From: Bacteroidales bacterium
Lineage (GTDB): Bacteria > Bacteroidota > Bacteroidia > Bacteroidales > UBA12077
DNA: 6,150 nt
Direction of reading: 5' to 3'
Assembly: GCA_030600865.1 (NCBI GenBank)
Contig: JAUVUS010000166.1
Coordinates: 1 to 6,150, forward strand
Made by a program: the position numbers and the translations under genes. The stretch's first letter is position 1; each line of letters opens with the position of its first letter. Under the pieces are notes generated by a model. The model did not search any database, had not been told where the DNA came from, and saw only the letters and a list, made by a program, of their open reading frames with translations. This document shows positions 1-5,907 of this stretch, one piece after another.

Positions 1-212
1 GACTTTACTTTGTAATTCGATTTAACAGGCTTTTGGTTAACTAATATATTTTCAGCATCTGCTGCGCTTTGAATTTTACTTCTTGATGCATTCTCAATTC
101 TGTTAACAAGAAATTTGTCAATTCTTAAAGGTTTTTGGCCCGGGTCAACCTCAATTCTGTAATGTTCGAATAATTCTTGCTCTTCGTTTTCAATAAAAAC
201 TTCTTCTTTCAT
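1..212 (-). CDS. RluA/RluD-family pseudouridine synthase, N-terminal part (cut by window edge)
   Basis: Partial gene: only the first 70 codons are present and the rest lies beyond position 1. The ATG at 212-210 opens a frame reading MKEEVFIENEEQELFEHYRI, then VDPGQKPLRIDKFLVNRIENA and SRSKIQSAADAENILVN, then a VNQKPVKSNYKVK segment. The 'R-I-D-K-F-L ... SR-S-K-I-Q ... I-L-V-N ... K-S-N-Y-K-V' pattern is the S4 RNA-binding domain that precedes the catalytic domain in the RluA/RluD family. That family converts specific uridines of 23S rRNA (or other RNAs) to pseudouridine in the cytoplasm. The catalytic aspartate motif is outside the window, so RluD cannot be separated from other family members; RluD-like is most likely from the presence of the S4 domain. 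It begins 10 bases after the stop of the T9SS cargo gene and is probably cotranscribed with it and the PASTA gene. The upstream context (AAAAGA just before ATG) is a weak ribosome binding site. Confidence 0.85.
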   Translation of the reverse strand, partial: MKEEVFIENEEQELFEHYRIEVDPGQKPLRIDKFLVNRIENASRSKIQSAADAENILVNQKPVKSNYKVK

Positions 213-222
213 TCTTTTATAA

Positions 223-2202
223 TTAGCGAACTATCATGAATTTCTTGGTAGTATTTGAACCTTTAGAATTTGCTATTCGGATAAAATAAACGCCTGTGTT
301 TAAGCTGGAAATATCTATTGAAGATTGTTGATTTGTTTCATCTTTAAAAACTCTACCATAGATATCGAAAATTGTATACCTGTAATTTTCGATAAATTGA
401 TCGTTAATATTAATATTCAGGATATCGCTTGCCGGGTTTGGATAAATTGTATATTCTAAGGATTGATTTTCTGGTGGTGATATTATTCCTGTAGAAACAT
501 TTATTTCATGCCCAAACATTGGTCTGATCATAATTGTGCCTTCAAATTGTGACCGCACCCAATTACCTGAAAAATTATAATATAGTTTATCGTTGTTTAT
601 CCTGTTAACATCAAATCCTACATTAAGCATTTCGGAGGTGTTTTCCTTTTGCCAGCCAATAAAGAATGAGTTTTCAAGAATCAGAACCGAATCCAGAACA
701 TAAGTAGTAAACTTATTTAGTTCATCTTCGTTTTGTGGTTTTAGTCCTTCTTGAGTATATATAATATTACCGGGTTTACCATCTGTTTCTTTCCAAACAT
801 GAAATTTAACAGTATACTGATTTGCATCATTTAAAGTTTGATTAAAAAAGATTTGTACTCCTCTTAAAGTATCTTTTTTATATGTATTATAACGCATAGC
901 AACCATTGCCCTTTCTGTTCCTTCACCAATAATTCCATAACCATTTTCTGCAGTACCATCATCGTATGCGTAATAATTATAGAATTTTTGCATAAAACGA
1001 GTTGTGTCGTTCCAACGATATGGAGAAAGTTCAGGTGGTGTTTCTGTAACCAGATAACTCCTTATTTCAAAAAGTGCCGAGTCAGTTGAAGGATCATAAG
1101 GGAATATATAATCAATCCATCGTTTATAAGTTTCGAATGCAAATGGAGGGATGTCACCCCAGGTACCTCCTGTAAAAGAATATGTTCCTGTTGCTCCTTT
1201 AATATCCTCAATTTCAAATTCTCTTTCACAATTCAGAGAATCGTTAAATAAATTTCTATAAGTAATAGATATAGAATCTTCCATTTCGTAGGCATTTGCT
1301 CTTGAAAAATGTGTCCATGGAAGAGCCTCATAAGTTTTTAAAAGGGAGCCAATGGGTTCAGAAAAAGCCACGTCTTTTATAATGGTATCATTTATGTTGC
1401 GGTCTTTATCCAGAATTACAAAATCTAAGTTCCAATGATCAGAGTTACTCGTTTTACTTTCAATATCATCGTTGCCTGATAAACTGGCATAATTTCTGAA
1501 TCTAAATTGGAAACTGTTATTAAGATACTTATTTTCATTAACCGGAATAATAACTTGTTGAAATGATTGTTTTAAATCTGTTAATGTATCACCGTTAATA
1601 GTTTTTATCGTAGTATCTCCATATGTATATTTTTCAGTTAAAACAGAATCATTTTCGTTAAATATAACATGCCACATTTTATTCCATACAGAATCTATAG
1701 AATAGAACTCGAGTAATAAAGTGTCTTTTGTATCAGGTGTATCACCTAATCCACCAGGTTGGTAATAGAAACTTAAAAATATAGTATTATCGCCCGGGTA
1801 ATTAAGATTAATAGGTTTTGATGTGAGTGTATCTGCTCCAAAAGCAAAACTGCTTGCATTTGAATGGATTGCTCCGGTACCATCAATAGCATCTAGTGTA
1901 GCAACTCCAATACTTAATGGATTATATGCATAAGTTTGAGTAATGAAAACATACTCGTCTTGCCATAATGAACTGTCGGCATAACCTATTGATTTTGCAA
2001 AATCATCGATAAAGGGCAACTCAACTGGTGACTTTTCCTGTGTCGCTTTGTTTTTGGATTTATTTAGATATAATTGTTTAATCTTAGGATTTACCTGTAA
2101 TCCGGTTAAAGATTCTTGAGCTTTTAAGGAAAGTGATCCTGAAATCAAAAATATTGTAGCTATATAAAGTATTAATTTTTTCAAGAATATCCTGTTATTC
2201 AT
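223..2202 (-). CDS. Secreted T9SS type A sorting domain protein of unknown function
   Basis: A 659-residue exported protein. Residues 1-28 form a signal peptide: Asn/Arg/Lys-rich start, hydrophobic stretch at about 10-25, and likely cleavage after Leu-Lys-Ala, leaving an N-terminal Gln as is common in Bacteroidota. The last ~75 residues (about 584-659) are a Por-type C-terminal sorting domain: YTIYPNPASDILNI, then IFDIYGRVF, then ISSLNTGVYFIRI, ending KKFMIVR. By family knowledge, this domain sends the protein through the outer membrane via T9SS, after which it is cleaved and anchored to the surface or released. The middle is beta-rich with no catalytic motif I recognise. Residues 60-110 carry ELPFIDDF and PLSIGVATLDAIDGTG; residues about 130-265 look like a jelly-roll sandwich; residues 411-564, from YAYDDGTAENGYGI to IMIRPMFG, look like a second beta-sandwich module. 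There is one cysteine in the mature chain (Cys324). The start ATG overlaps the PASTA gene stop by 8 bases, which suggests translational coupling. Function is unknown; an adhesive, structural or envelope role is only an inference. Confidence 0.9.
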   Translation of the reverse strand: MNNRIFLKKLILYIATIFLISGSLSLKAQESLTGLQVNPKIKQLYLNKSKNKATQEKSPVELPFIDDFAKSIGYADSSLWQDEYVFITQTYAYNPLSIGVATLDAIDGTGAIHSNASSFAFGADTLTSKPINLNYPGDNTIFLSFYYQPGGLGDTPDTKDTLLLEFYSIDSVWNKMWHVIFNENDSVLTEKYTYGDTTIKTINGDTLTDLKQSFQQVIIPVNENKYLNNSFQFRFRNYASLSGNDDIESKTSNSDHWNLDFVILDKDRNINDTIIKDVAFSEPIGSLLKTYEALPWTHFSRANAYEMEDSISITYRNLFNDSLNCEREFEIEDIKGATGTYSFTGGTWGDIPPFAFETYKRWIDYIFPYDPSTDSALFEIRSYLVTETPPELSPYRWNDTTRFMQKFYNYYAYDDGTAENGYGIIGEGTERAMVAMRYNTYKKDTLRGVQIFFNQTLNDANQYTVKFHVWKETDGKPGNIIYTQEGLKPQNEDELNKFTTYVLDSVLILENSFFIGWQKENTSEMLNVGFDVNRINNDKLYYNFSGNWVRSQFEGTIMIRPMFGHEINVSTGIISPPENQSLEYTIYPNPASDILNININDQFIENYRYTIFDIYGRVFKDETNQQSSIDISSLNTGVYFIRIANSKGSNTTKKFMIVR

Positions 2203-3025
2203 TAATAATTACTGTATCCATTATATCCATATTTAATTCAGGATAAAGGATTGCGGAGTCAACGCTTAGCCATAAATCTATAGTAGAGCCTAATCTAATC
2301 ATCTTACTCTCTTTGAATGACGGATACTGTCTCCATACTTTAGCCTCAGTTGAGTCTATACCATCTTCAATTGACTCATCATATATTATGGCCCCAGTAT
2401 TGAGAGCTGATCTTAGAATTCTGTTTTTAGCTCTTTCTAAGGTATAATGATCAAGATTTGGAACTTGCGTTTTTTGATTACTCAGTCCCATGCCCAGAAC
2501 AAGATCGATTTTAGACCCTTTAGGCACCATTGTTCCTTCTTCAATTTCTTCACTATTATATTTTTGTTTTAAAACATTATTAACAGCGATATCCGGTACG
2601 TGAATTAATCTTCCAATTTCGAGTCCTGCATTTTTAAGTACAGCTTCGGCCTGACGATGCGAAACGCCAACAATGTTTGGCATTTTAACTTTTTCAGGAT
2701 TAAAAGCATTAAGCACTATAAATATTCGTCGATTCTTTTTTACTTTAAACCCTGCGATTGGATTTTGTTCTATTACAGTACCTTTAGGTCGGTTATTGTT
2801 AAAAACAGAATCAGAAACTTCAATACGTAATTTATTCTTTTTTGCTTTTCTATGCACTTCTTCTAAAGTTAAACCGGTAAAATCAGGAACAGATAAAGCC
2901 TGTCCGTGATGAGTATAAACTTTTAGAATTAAAAAAGTTAGAATCAACATTGCTGTTACAACTCCAATAGCATATAGCAAATGTTTTACAAATGTTTTAC
3001 TGGTCAGGAATTTAAATAGGGTCAT
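2195..3025 (-). CDS. Membrane-anchored protein with three PASTA domains
   Basis: About 276 residues: a short basic cytoplasmic N-terminus, one membrane helix (about residues 15-37), then a periplasmic part made almost wholly of three PASTA repeats. Numbered from the ATG at 3025, they cover about 44-107 (SVPDFTGLTLEEV ... RRIFIVLN), 114-178 (KMPNIVGVSHRQAEAVLKNAG ... IDLVLG) and 186-255 (QVPNLDHYTLERAKNRI ... IDLWLSV). Each shows the family pattern of V-P-(D/N)-(hydrophobic) start, a helix, a 'V..Q.P' strand and a 'K-GS-I-(D)-L' end; the third is more divergent. PASTA domains bind peptidoglycan or muropeptides in Ser/Thr kinases and PBPs of Gram-positives. Here there is no kinase or transpeptidase domain, so a cell-wall-sensing or scaffold role is inferred. 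The frame can be extended two codons to a GTG at 3031; I prefer the ATG at 3025. A short acidic tail (ELNMDIMDTVIINE) follows the last repeat. It heads a unit with the T9SS cargo gene (8-base overlap) and the rluD-like gene. Confidence 0.9.
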   Translation of the reverse strand: MTLFKFLTSKTFVKHLLYAIGVVTAMLILTFLILKVYTHHGQALSVPDFTGLTLEEVHRKAKKNKLRIEVSDSVFNNNRPKGTVIEQNPIAGFKVKKNRRIFIVLNAFNPEKVKMPNIVGVSHRQAEAVLKNAGLEIGRLIHVPDIAVNNVLKQKYNSEEIEEGTMVPKGSKIDLVLGMGLSNQKTQVPNLDHYTLERAKNRILRSALNTGAIIYDESIEDGIDSTEAKVWRQYPSFKESKMIRLGSTIDLWLSVDSAILYPELNMDIMDTVIINE

Positions 3026-3068
3026 TATCACGTATGCTTTTAAATCATCAATATAGTTAACGGTGAGA

Positions 3069-3094
3069 CAAATATAAAATTATGTAAGCACAAA
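3069..3094 (-). promoter_or_regulatory. Putative Bacteroidota-type promoter for the PASTA-cargo-rluD unit
   Basis: On the minus strand, TATATTTG (3076-3069) matches the Bacteroidota -7 consensus TAnnTTTG exactly and lies about 43 bases before the PASTA ATG at 3025. A TTTG that could serve as the -33 element sits at 3094-3091, but the spacer is 14 bases instead of about 19, so the upstream element is doubtful. The position between the mqnE stop and the PASTA start, and the same distance to the ATG as in the rpmH promoter, support the -7 call. Confidence 0.45.
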
Positions 3095-3124
3095 CTAAAA
3101 TTAATTGTTTGTAAAATGATTCTT

Positions 3125-4237
3125 TTAATATTCCCGAATGGTATTATATACAGTGTCTCTTTCAACCGGCTTTTTTCCTGCAGTTTTAATCAATTCAATT
3201 AACTCTTTGGTAGTCATGGTTGGTTTTTGATCTTTTGCTCCGGCCATTGAATATATTTTTGTAGAATCATCTATTGTACCATCAATGTCGTCAACACCAA
3301 ACGATAAGGAAATTTGAGATACATCTTTGCCGAGCATTGGCCAGTATGCTTTTATATGATCGAAATTGTCGAGGTAAATTCTTGAAATAGCAAACATTTT
3401 TAAATCTTCGAGTATATTAACTTCCCCAACATAAGATAATGGGTTATTTGCTTTTTTAAATTTTAAAGGAATAAATGTATTGAATCCATTTGTTCGATCT
3501 TGTAAGTCTCTTAATTTATCTAGATGTTCAATTCTGTGTCGATTATTTTCTAAATGCCCATAAAGAATTGTTGCATTCGATGGTAATCCAATTTTATGAG
3601 CAGTTTCGTGTATTGTAAGCCATTGTTCTGCTGTTGATTTTTCATGACAGACCTGTTTTCTTATTTCCGGTTCAAAAATCTCAGCACCTCCGCCCGGAAT
3701 ACTATCTAAACCATATTCTTTTAATTTAAGAAGTCCTTCTTCAAGATTCAGGTGAGCCTTTTTTATCATAAAATCCAATTCAACGGCTGTAAAAGCTTTC
3801 ACGTGAATATTTGGTAAGATTTCTTTTATTTTCCGGATCATCTCACCATAATAATGTAAATCCCTGTTTGGATGAACACCTCCAACGATATGGACTTCTG
3901 TAATATCAGAATTCTTATATGATTCAGCTTTTTCCAATATGTCGTTTATGGAATATTCCCAACTGCCTTCCTGGTTAATCTTTCTATGGTAAGAACAAAA
4001 CACACAATCGTAAACACAAATATTAGTTGGTTCGATATGAAAATTTTTATTGAAAAATACTTTATCCTGGTTTTTCTTATTATTAAGATAGCTTGCAAGA
4101 ATCCCAAGGATTCCTATGTTGAAGTTAAATAATTCAATTCCTTCTTCAGAGGCTAATCTTTCCTGCTGAATTATTTTATTTGTGATTTTTTTTTGTAAAT
4201 CAGTTAATTGTCCAGATGAAAATATTTCTTGTATCAA
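3125..4237 (-). CDS. mqnE: Aminofutalosine synthase MqnE (radical SAM, menaquinone biosynthesis)
   Basis: A 370-residue radical SAM enzyme of the MqnE/MqnC/CofH group. The CxxxCxxC iron-sulfur motif is CVYDCVFC (Cys74, Cys78, Cys81), preceded by NFHIEPTNI. Then follow EVHIVGGVHPN (114-124), HVKAFTAVELDF (145-156), SIPGGGAEIFEPEIR (179-193), GLPSNATILYGHLE (217-230) and FIPLKFK (255-261). The KAFTAVE and LPSNATxLYGH versions are those I associate with MqnE and not with the cyclase MqnC, whose corresponding block reads more like TTATMMFGHVE. By family knowledge, MqnE uses S-adenosylmethionine to join 3-[(1-carboxyvinyl)oxy]benzoate to the adenosyl group, giving 6-amino-6-deoxyfutalosine in the cytoplasm. 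No other mqn gene is in the window. The start appears to be TTG at 4237: an in-frame TAA lies 15 bases upstream, there is no ATG between, and the next Met codon (Met133) would remove the [4Fe-4S] motif. CofH or MqnC are less likely alternatives. It probably has its own promoter, since an rpmH terminator lies upstream. Confidence 0.87.
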   Translation of the reverse strand: MIQEIFSSGQLTDLQKKITNKIIQQERLASEEGIELFNFNIGILGILASYLNNKKNQDKVFFNKNFHIEPTNICVYDCVFCSYHRKINQEGSWEYSINDILEKAESYKNSDITEVHIVGGVHPNRDLHYYGEMIRKIKEILPNIHVKAFTAVELDFMIKKAHLNLEEGLLKLKEYGLDSIPGGGAEIFEPEIRKQVCHEKSTAEQWLTIHETAHKIGLPSNATILYGHLENNRHRIEHLDKLRDLQDRTNGFNTFIPLKFKKANNPLSYVGEVNILEDLKMFAISRIYLDNFDHIKAYWPMLGKDVSQISLSFGVDDIDGTIDDSTKIYSMAGAKDQKPTMTTKELIELIKTAGKKPVERDTVYNTIREY

Positions 4238-4357
4238 AATCTTAAAATTTTATGATGTAAAAATAAAAGAATTTTAATTCATTATAGGAAATCAAACAAT
4301 GAAAAAGATGTATTGTTTAAGAAGATCAGTCTGGAGTTGGATAAGGGGTAAAATAAA
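4238..4357. other. Intergenic region upstream of mqnE
   Basis: A 120-base AT-rich gap between the rpmH terminator and mqnE that should hold the mqnE promoter. I find no exact TAnnTTTG on the minus strand. The nearest match is TATTTTTA (4265-4258), with a TTTG at 4296-4293 whose spacer of 27 bases is too long, so no promoter is called. A short plus-strand frame of 25 codons starts inside it at 4299 and is discussed as a finding. Confidence 0.4.
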
Positions 4358-4394
4358 AAAAGTAAGGGATAAATAATTTTTATCCCTTACTTTT
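4358..4394 (-). terminator. Rho-independent terminator of rpmH
   Basis: A perfect 16-bp inverted repeat, with arms at 4358-4373 and 4379-4394 around a 5-base loop (TAATT on the plus strand). The core of the stem is GTAAGGGATAAA against TTTATCCCTTAC. On the minus strand the stem runs into a T-rich tract (TTTTTTTATTTT), as expected for an intrinsic terminator, 22 bases after the rpmH stop. The outer A:T pairs make the structure nearly symmetric, so it could also stop transcription arriving on the plus strand, although no plus-strand gene is evident. Confidence 0.88.
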
Positions 4395-4416
4395 AAATAT
4401 ATAAAGACTTATTAAA

Positions 4417-4575
4417 TTATTTCTTTGAATTAAATTCGTCAGAAACAGTTAATTTACTTCTACCTTTAGCTCTGCGTTGAGCAAGTACTTTTCTTCCGTT
4501 CACAGATGCCATTCTCTCTCTGAATCCGTGCTTATTTTTTCTCTTTGTGTTCGAAGGTTGAAATGTTCTTTTCAT
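4417..4575 (-). CDS. rpmH: 50S ribosomal protein L34
   Basis: A complete 52-codon gene from ATG at 4575 to TAA at 4417. The product begins [20 protein letters not shown], continues [20 protein letters not shown] and ends [12 protein letters not shown]. This is the full L34 signature: MKRTFQPSN, the K-HGFR-RM block, then G-R-x-V-L-A-x-RRAKGR-x-L-(S/T)-V. The length is normal for a Bacteroidota L34, slightly longer than the 46-residue E. coli protein because of the SDEFNSKK tail. It is a small, very basic component of the large ribosomal subunit. It is flanked by its own promoter (about 4619-4648) and a strong terminator (4358-4394), so it can be expressed as a single-gene transcript. The start has an AT-rich leader with no clear Shine-Dalgarno sequence, usual for highly expressed Bacteroidota genes. 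It lies next to rsmG, but the rnpA-yidC genes that usually accompany rpmH in other phyla are absent here. Confidence 0.97.
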   Translation of the reverse strand: MKRTFQPSNTKRKNKHGFRERMASVNGRKVLAQRRAKGRSKLTVSDEFNSKK

Positions 4576-4618
4576 CTCAAAATATTTTTACAATGGTTTA
4601 CTTTTTATTTTAGAACTG

Positions 4619-4648
4619 CAAAAGTAATGTTTTTTTCTTTCCTGCAAA
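4619..4648 (-). promoter_or_regulatory. Bacteroidota-type promoter of rpmH
   Basis: On the minus strand, TTTG (4648-4645, part of a T5G run) and TACTTTTG (4626-4619) match the -33 (TTTG) and -7 (TAnnTTTG) elements of the principal Bacteroidota sigma factor, with an 18-base A-rich spacer that is close to the usual 19. The -7 box lies 43 bases before the rpmH ATG, which predicts a leader of roughly 35-40 bases. The promoter sits in the 97-base gap after rsmG. Confidence 0.75.
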
Positions 4649-4672
4649 AAGATTTTAAAAATAAATAACAAA

Positions 4673-5293
4673 TTAAATTGGCAAATAGATTATTTTTTTT
4701 GTTTCGAAAAAAGATTCTGAATAGAATTTAGAGATTTCGAATGTTTTTATTCTGGATTTGAAATCCTTTAATTCCTTGTTGAGATCGCCACCTTTTAAAT
4801 ATAAAATACCGTTTTTTAATTCATTTTTCGATTCGTGTTTTACTTTTGTTCTTACCCAGTTATAAAATGCAGGAAAAGCTGTTACTGCTCTGCTTACAAT
4901 AAAGTCGTATTGGTTTTTTATTTTCTCAGCTCGTATTTGTTCTGATGTTATATTTCTAAGATTTAAAGCAAGATAAATTTCCTGTACAACATTTATTTTT
5001 TTCTCAATGGAGTCAACTAAATGAAAACTACATTCGGGAAATAAAATTGCTAAAGGTATTCCAGGAAAACCTCCACCTGTACCTACATCTAAAATACTTG
5101 TTTTATTTTTAAACCGGATAATTTTTGCAATAGCTAATGAATGTAAAACGTGTCGTTCGTAAAGTTGATCAATATCTTTTCGTGATATAACATTTATTTT
5201 ATTATTCCATTCTTCATATAAACTTTGTAATAAGATAAATTGCCTGTTTTGCTCTTCCGTTAAATCGGGAAAGTATTTTTGTATTATATACAT
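4673..5293 (-). CDS. rsmG: 16S rRNA (guanine-527-N7)-methyltransferase RsmG (GidB)
   Basis: A 206-residue protein of normal length for the family. By family knowledge, it uses S-adenosylmethionine to methylate N7 of G527 in 16S rRNA of the small subunit; its loss gives low-level streptomycin resistance in several bacteria. Visible features are WNNKINVISR (29-38) and ERHVLHSL (47-54) in the N-terminal helical part. The SAM-binding motif I, ILDVGTGGGFPGIPLAI (67-83), is the RsmG hallmark. HLVDSIEKKINVVQE (91-105) is motif II, DFIVSRAVTAF (130-140) is the post-motif segment, and ILYLKGGDL (163-171) is the late strand with the conserved K-G-G. The ATG at 5293 comes 11 bases after the sigma factor stop and gives an N-terminus that fits the family, so cotranscription with the sigma gene is likely. 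No terminator is visible after the stop at 4673; the rpmH promoter begins about 24 bases further on, so read-through into rpmH is possible. Confidence 0.95.
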   Translation of the reverse strand: MYIIQKYFPDLTEEQNRQFILLQSLYEEWNNKINVISRKDIDQLYERHVLHSLAIAKIIRFKNKTSILDVGTGGGFPGIPLAILFPECSFHLVDSIEKKINVVQEIYLALNLRNITSEQIRAEKIKNQYDFIVSRAVTAFPAFYNWVRTKVKHESKNELKNGILYLKGGDLNKELKDFKSRIKTFEISKFYSESFFETKKIIYLPI

Positions 5294-5304
5294 ATAAGCA
5301 GGCT

Positions 5305-5907
5305 TTATTTTATGTTTGGATTGTTATTTTTCAGTATGTTGAAAAGTAGCTCACGGGCTCTGAAAAGCTGAGCTTTAACAGTCCCAATAGGTAGGTTAAG
5401 TTCGTTTGCAATTTCTTCGTAAGAATATTCCTTAAAATACCTTAACTCAACTAAAGTTTTATATCGGGGTTTTAATTTTTCAACAATGCTACGAGTTAAA
5501 GCCATACGTTGACTTTTTATCATATCTTCTTCCGGATCGGGAGTGTCAGCTTGCAGCGGTGTGCCAATACTGTCCTGATCTTCTGATGTTTGATCCAATG
5601 AAATAAGATTTGCTTTTTTCTTTCTAATAAAATCAATACAATTATTTGTAGCTATTTTAAAAAGCCAGGTGCTAAAAGCATAATTTGGAGTATATTGAGC
5701 AATGTTTTTAAAAGCTTTACCAAAAGCCTCAATGGTTAAATCTTCTGCATCATTTTTATTGTTAACCATTTTAAGGAGCATATAATAAATGGCATCTTTA
5801 TATCTATCTAAAAGTTCGGCATAAGCTTTTTCATCACCTGCAATTGCAAGTTTAACAAGTTTATAGTCGTGTCTGGCCTTTTCTGATAAATTAGGACTTA
5901 CTTCCAT
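5305..5907 (-). CDS. RNA polymerase sigma factor, ECF (sigma-70 family) type
   Basis: A 200-residue sigma factor with only regions 2 and 4, as in the ECF group. Region 2 spans about 30-97: YAELLDRYKDAIYYMLL, then the core-binding DAEDLTIEAFGKAF (53-66) and the -10-recognition part FSTWLFKIATNNCIDFIRKK (78-97). A 40-residue acidic linker (about 101-132, rich in Asp, Glu, Ser and Pro) follows. Region 4 spans about 136-190, with LKPRYKTLVELRYFKEYSYEEIANEL and the helix-turn-helix NLPIGTVKAQLFRARELL, which contacts the -35 element. The ATG at 5907 overlaps the end of the upstream membrane protein gene by 10 bases, which fixes the start and suggests translational coupling. No anti-sigma factor (a membrane protein with a cytoplasmic zinc or FecR-like domain) lies next to it in this window; the downstream neighbour is rsmG. 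The target promoters cannot be inferred from the sequence. Confidence 0.93.
   Translation of the reverse strand: MEVSPNLSEKARHDYKLVKLAIAGDEKAYAELLDRYKDAIYYMLLKMVNNKNDAEDLTIEAFGKAFKNIAQYTPNYAFSTWLFKIATNNCIDFIRKKKANLISLDQTSEDQDSIGTPLQADTPDPEEDMIKSQRMALTRSIVEKLKPRYKTLVELRYFKEYSYEEIANELNLPIGTVKAQLFRARELLFNILKNNNPNIK

Noticed and set aside
2673..2909. 78-codon plus-strand open frame
   Set aside because: It lies wholly antisense to the well-supported PASTA gene, has no promoter or ribosome binding site and no recognisable protein pattern.
3029..3031. GTG as the start of the PASTA protein
   Set aside because: It would add only two residues before an ATG at 3025; neither start has a clear Shine-Dalgarno, and ATG is the more likely choice.
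3090..3112. Inverted repeat ACAAAC ... GTTTGT after mqnE as a terminator
   Set aside because: The stem is only 6 bp, A/T-dominated, with an 11-base loop and no T-tract directly after it on the minus strand; such repeats are expected by chance in AT-rich DNA.
4477..4668. 63-codon plus-strand open frame
   Set aside because: It is antisense to rpmH and its promoter region; its Cys/Phe/Ser-rich translation is the complement of basic L34 codons and AT-rich DNA.
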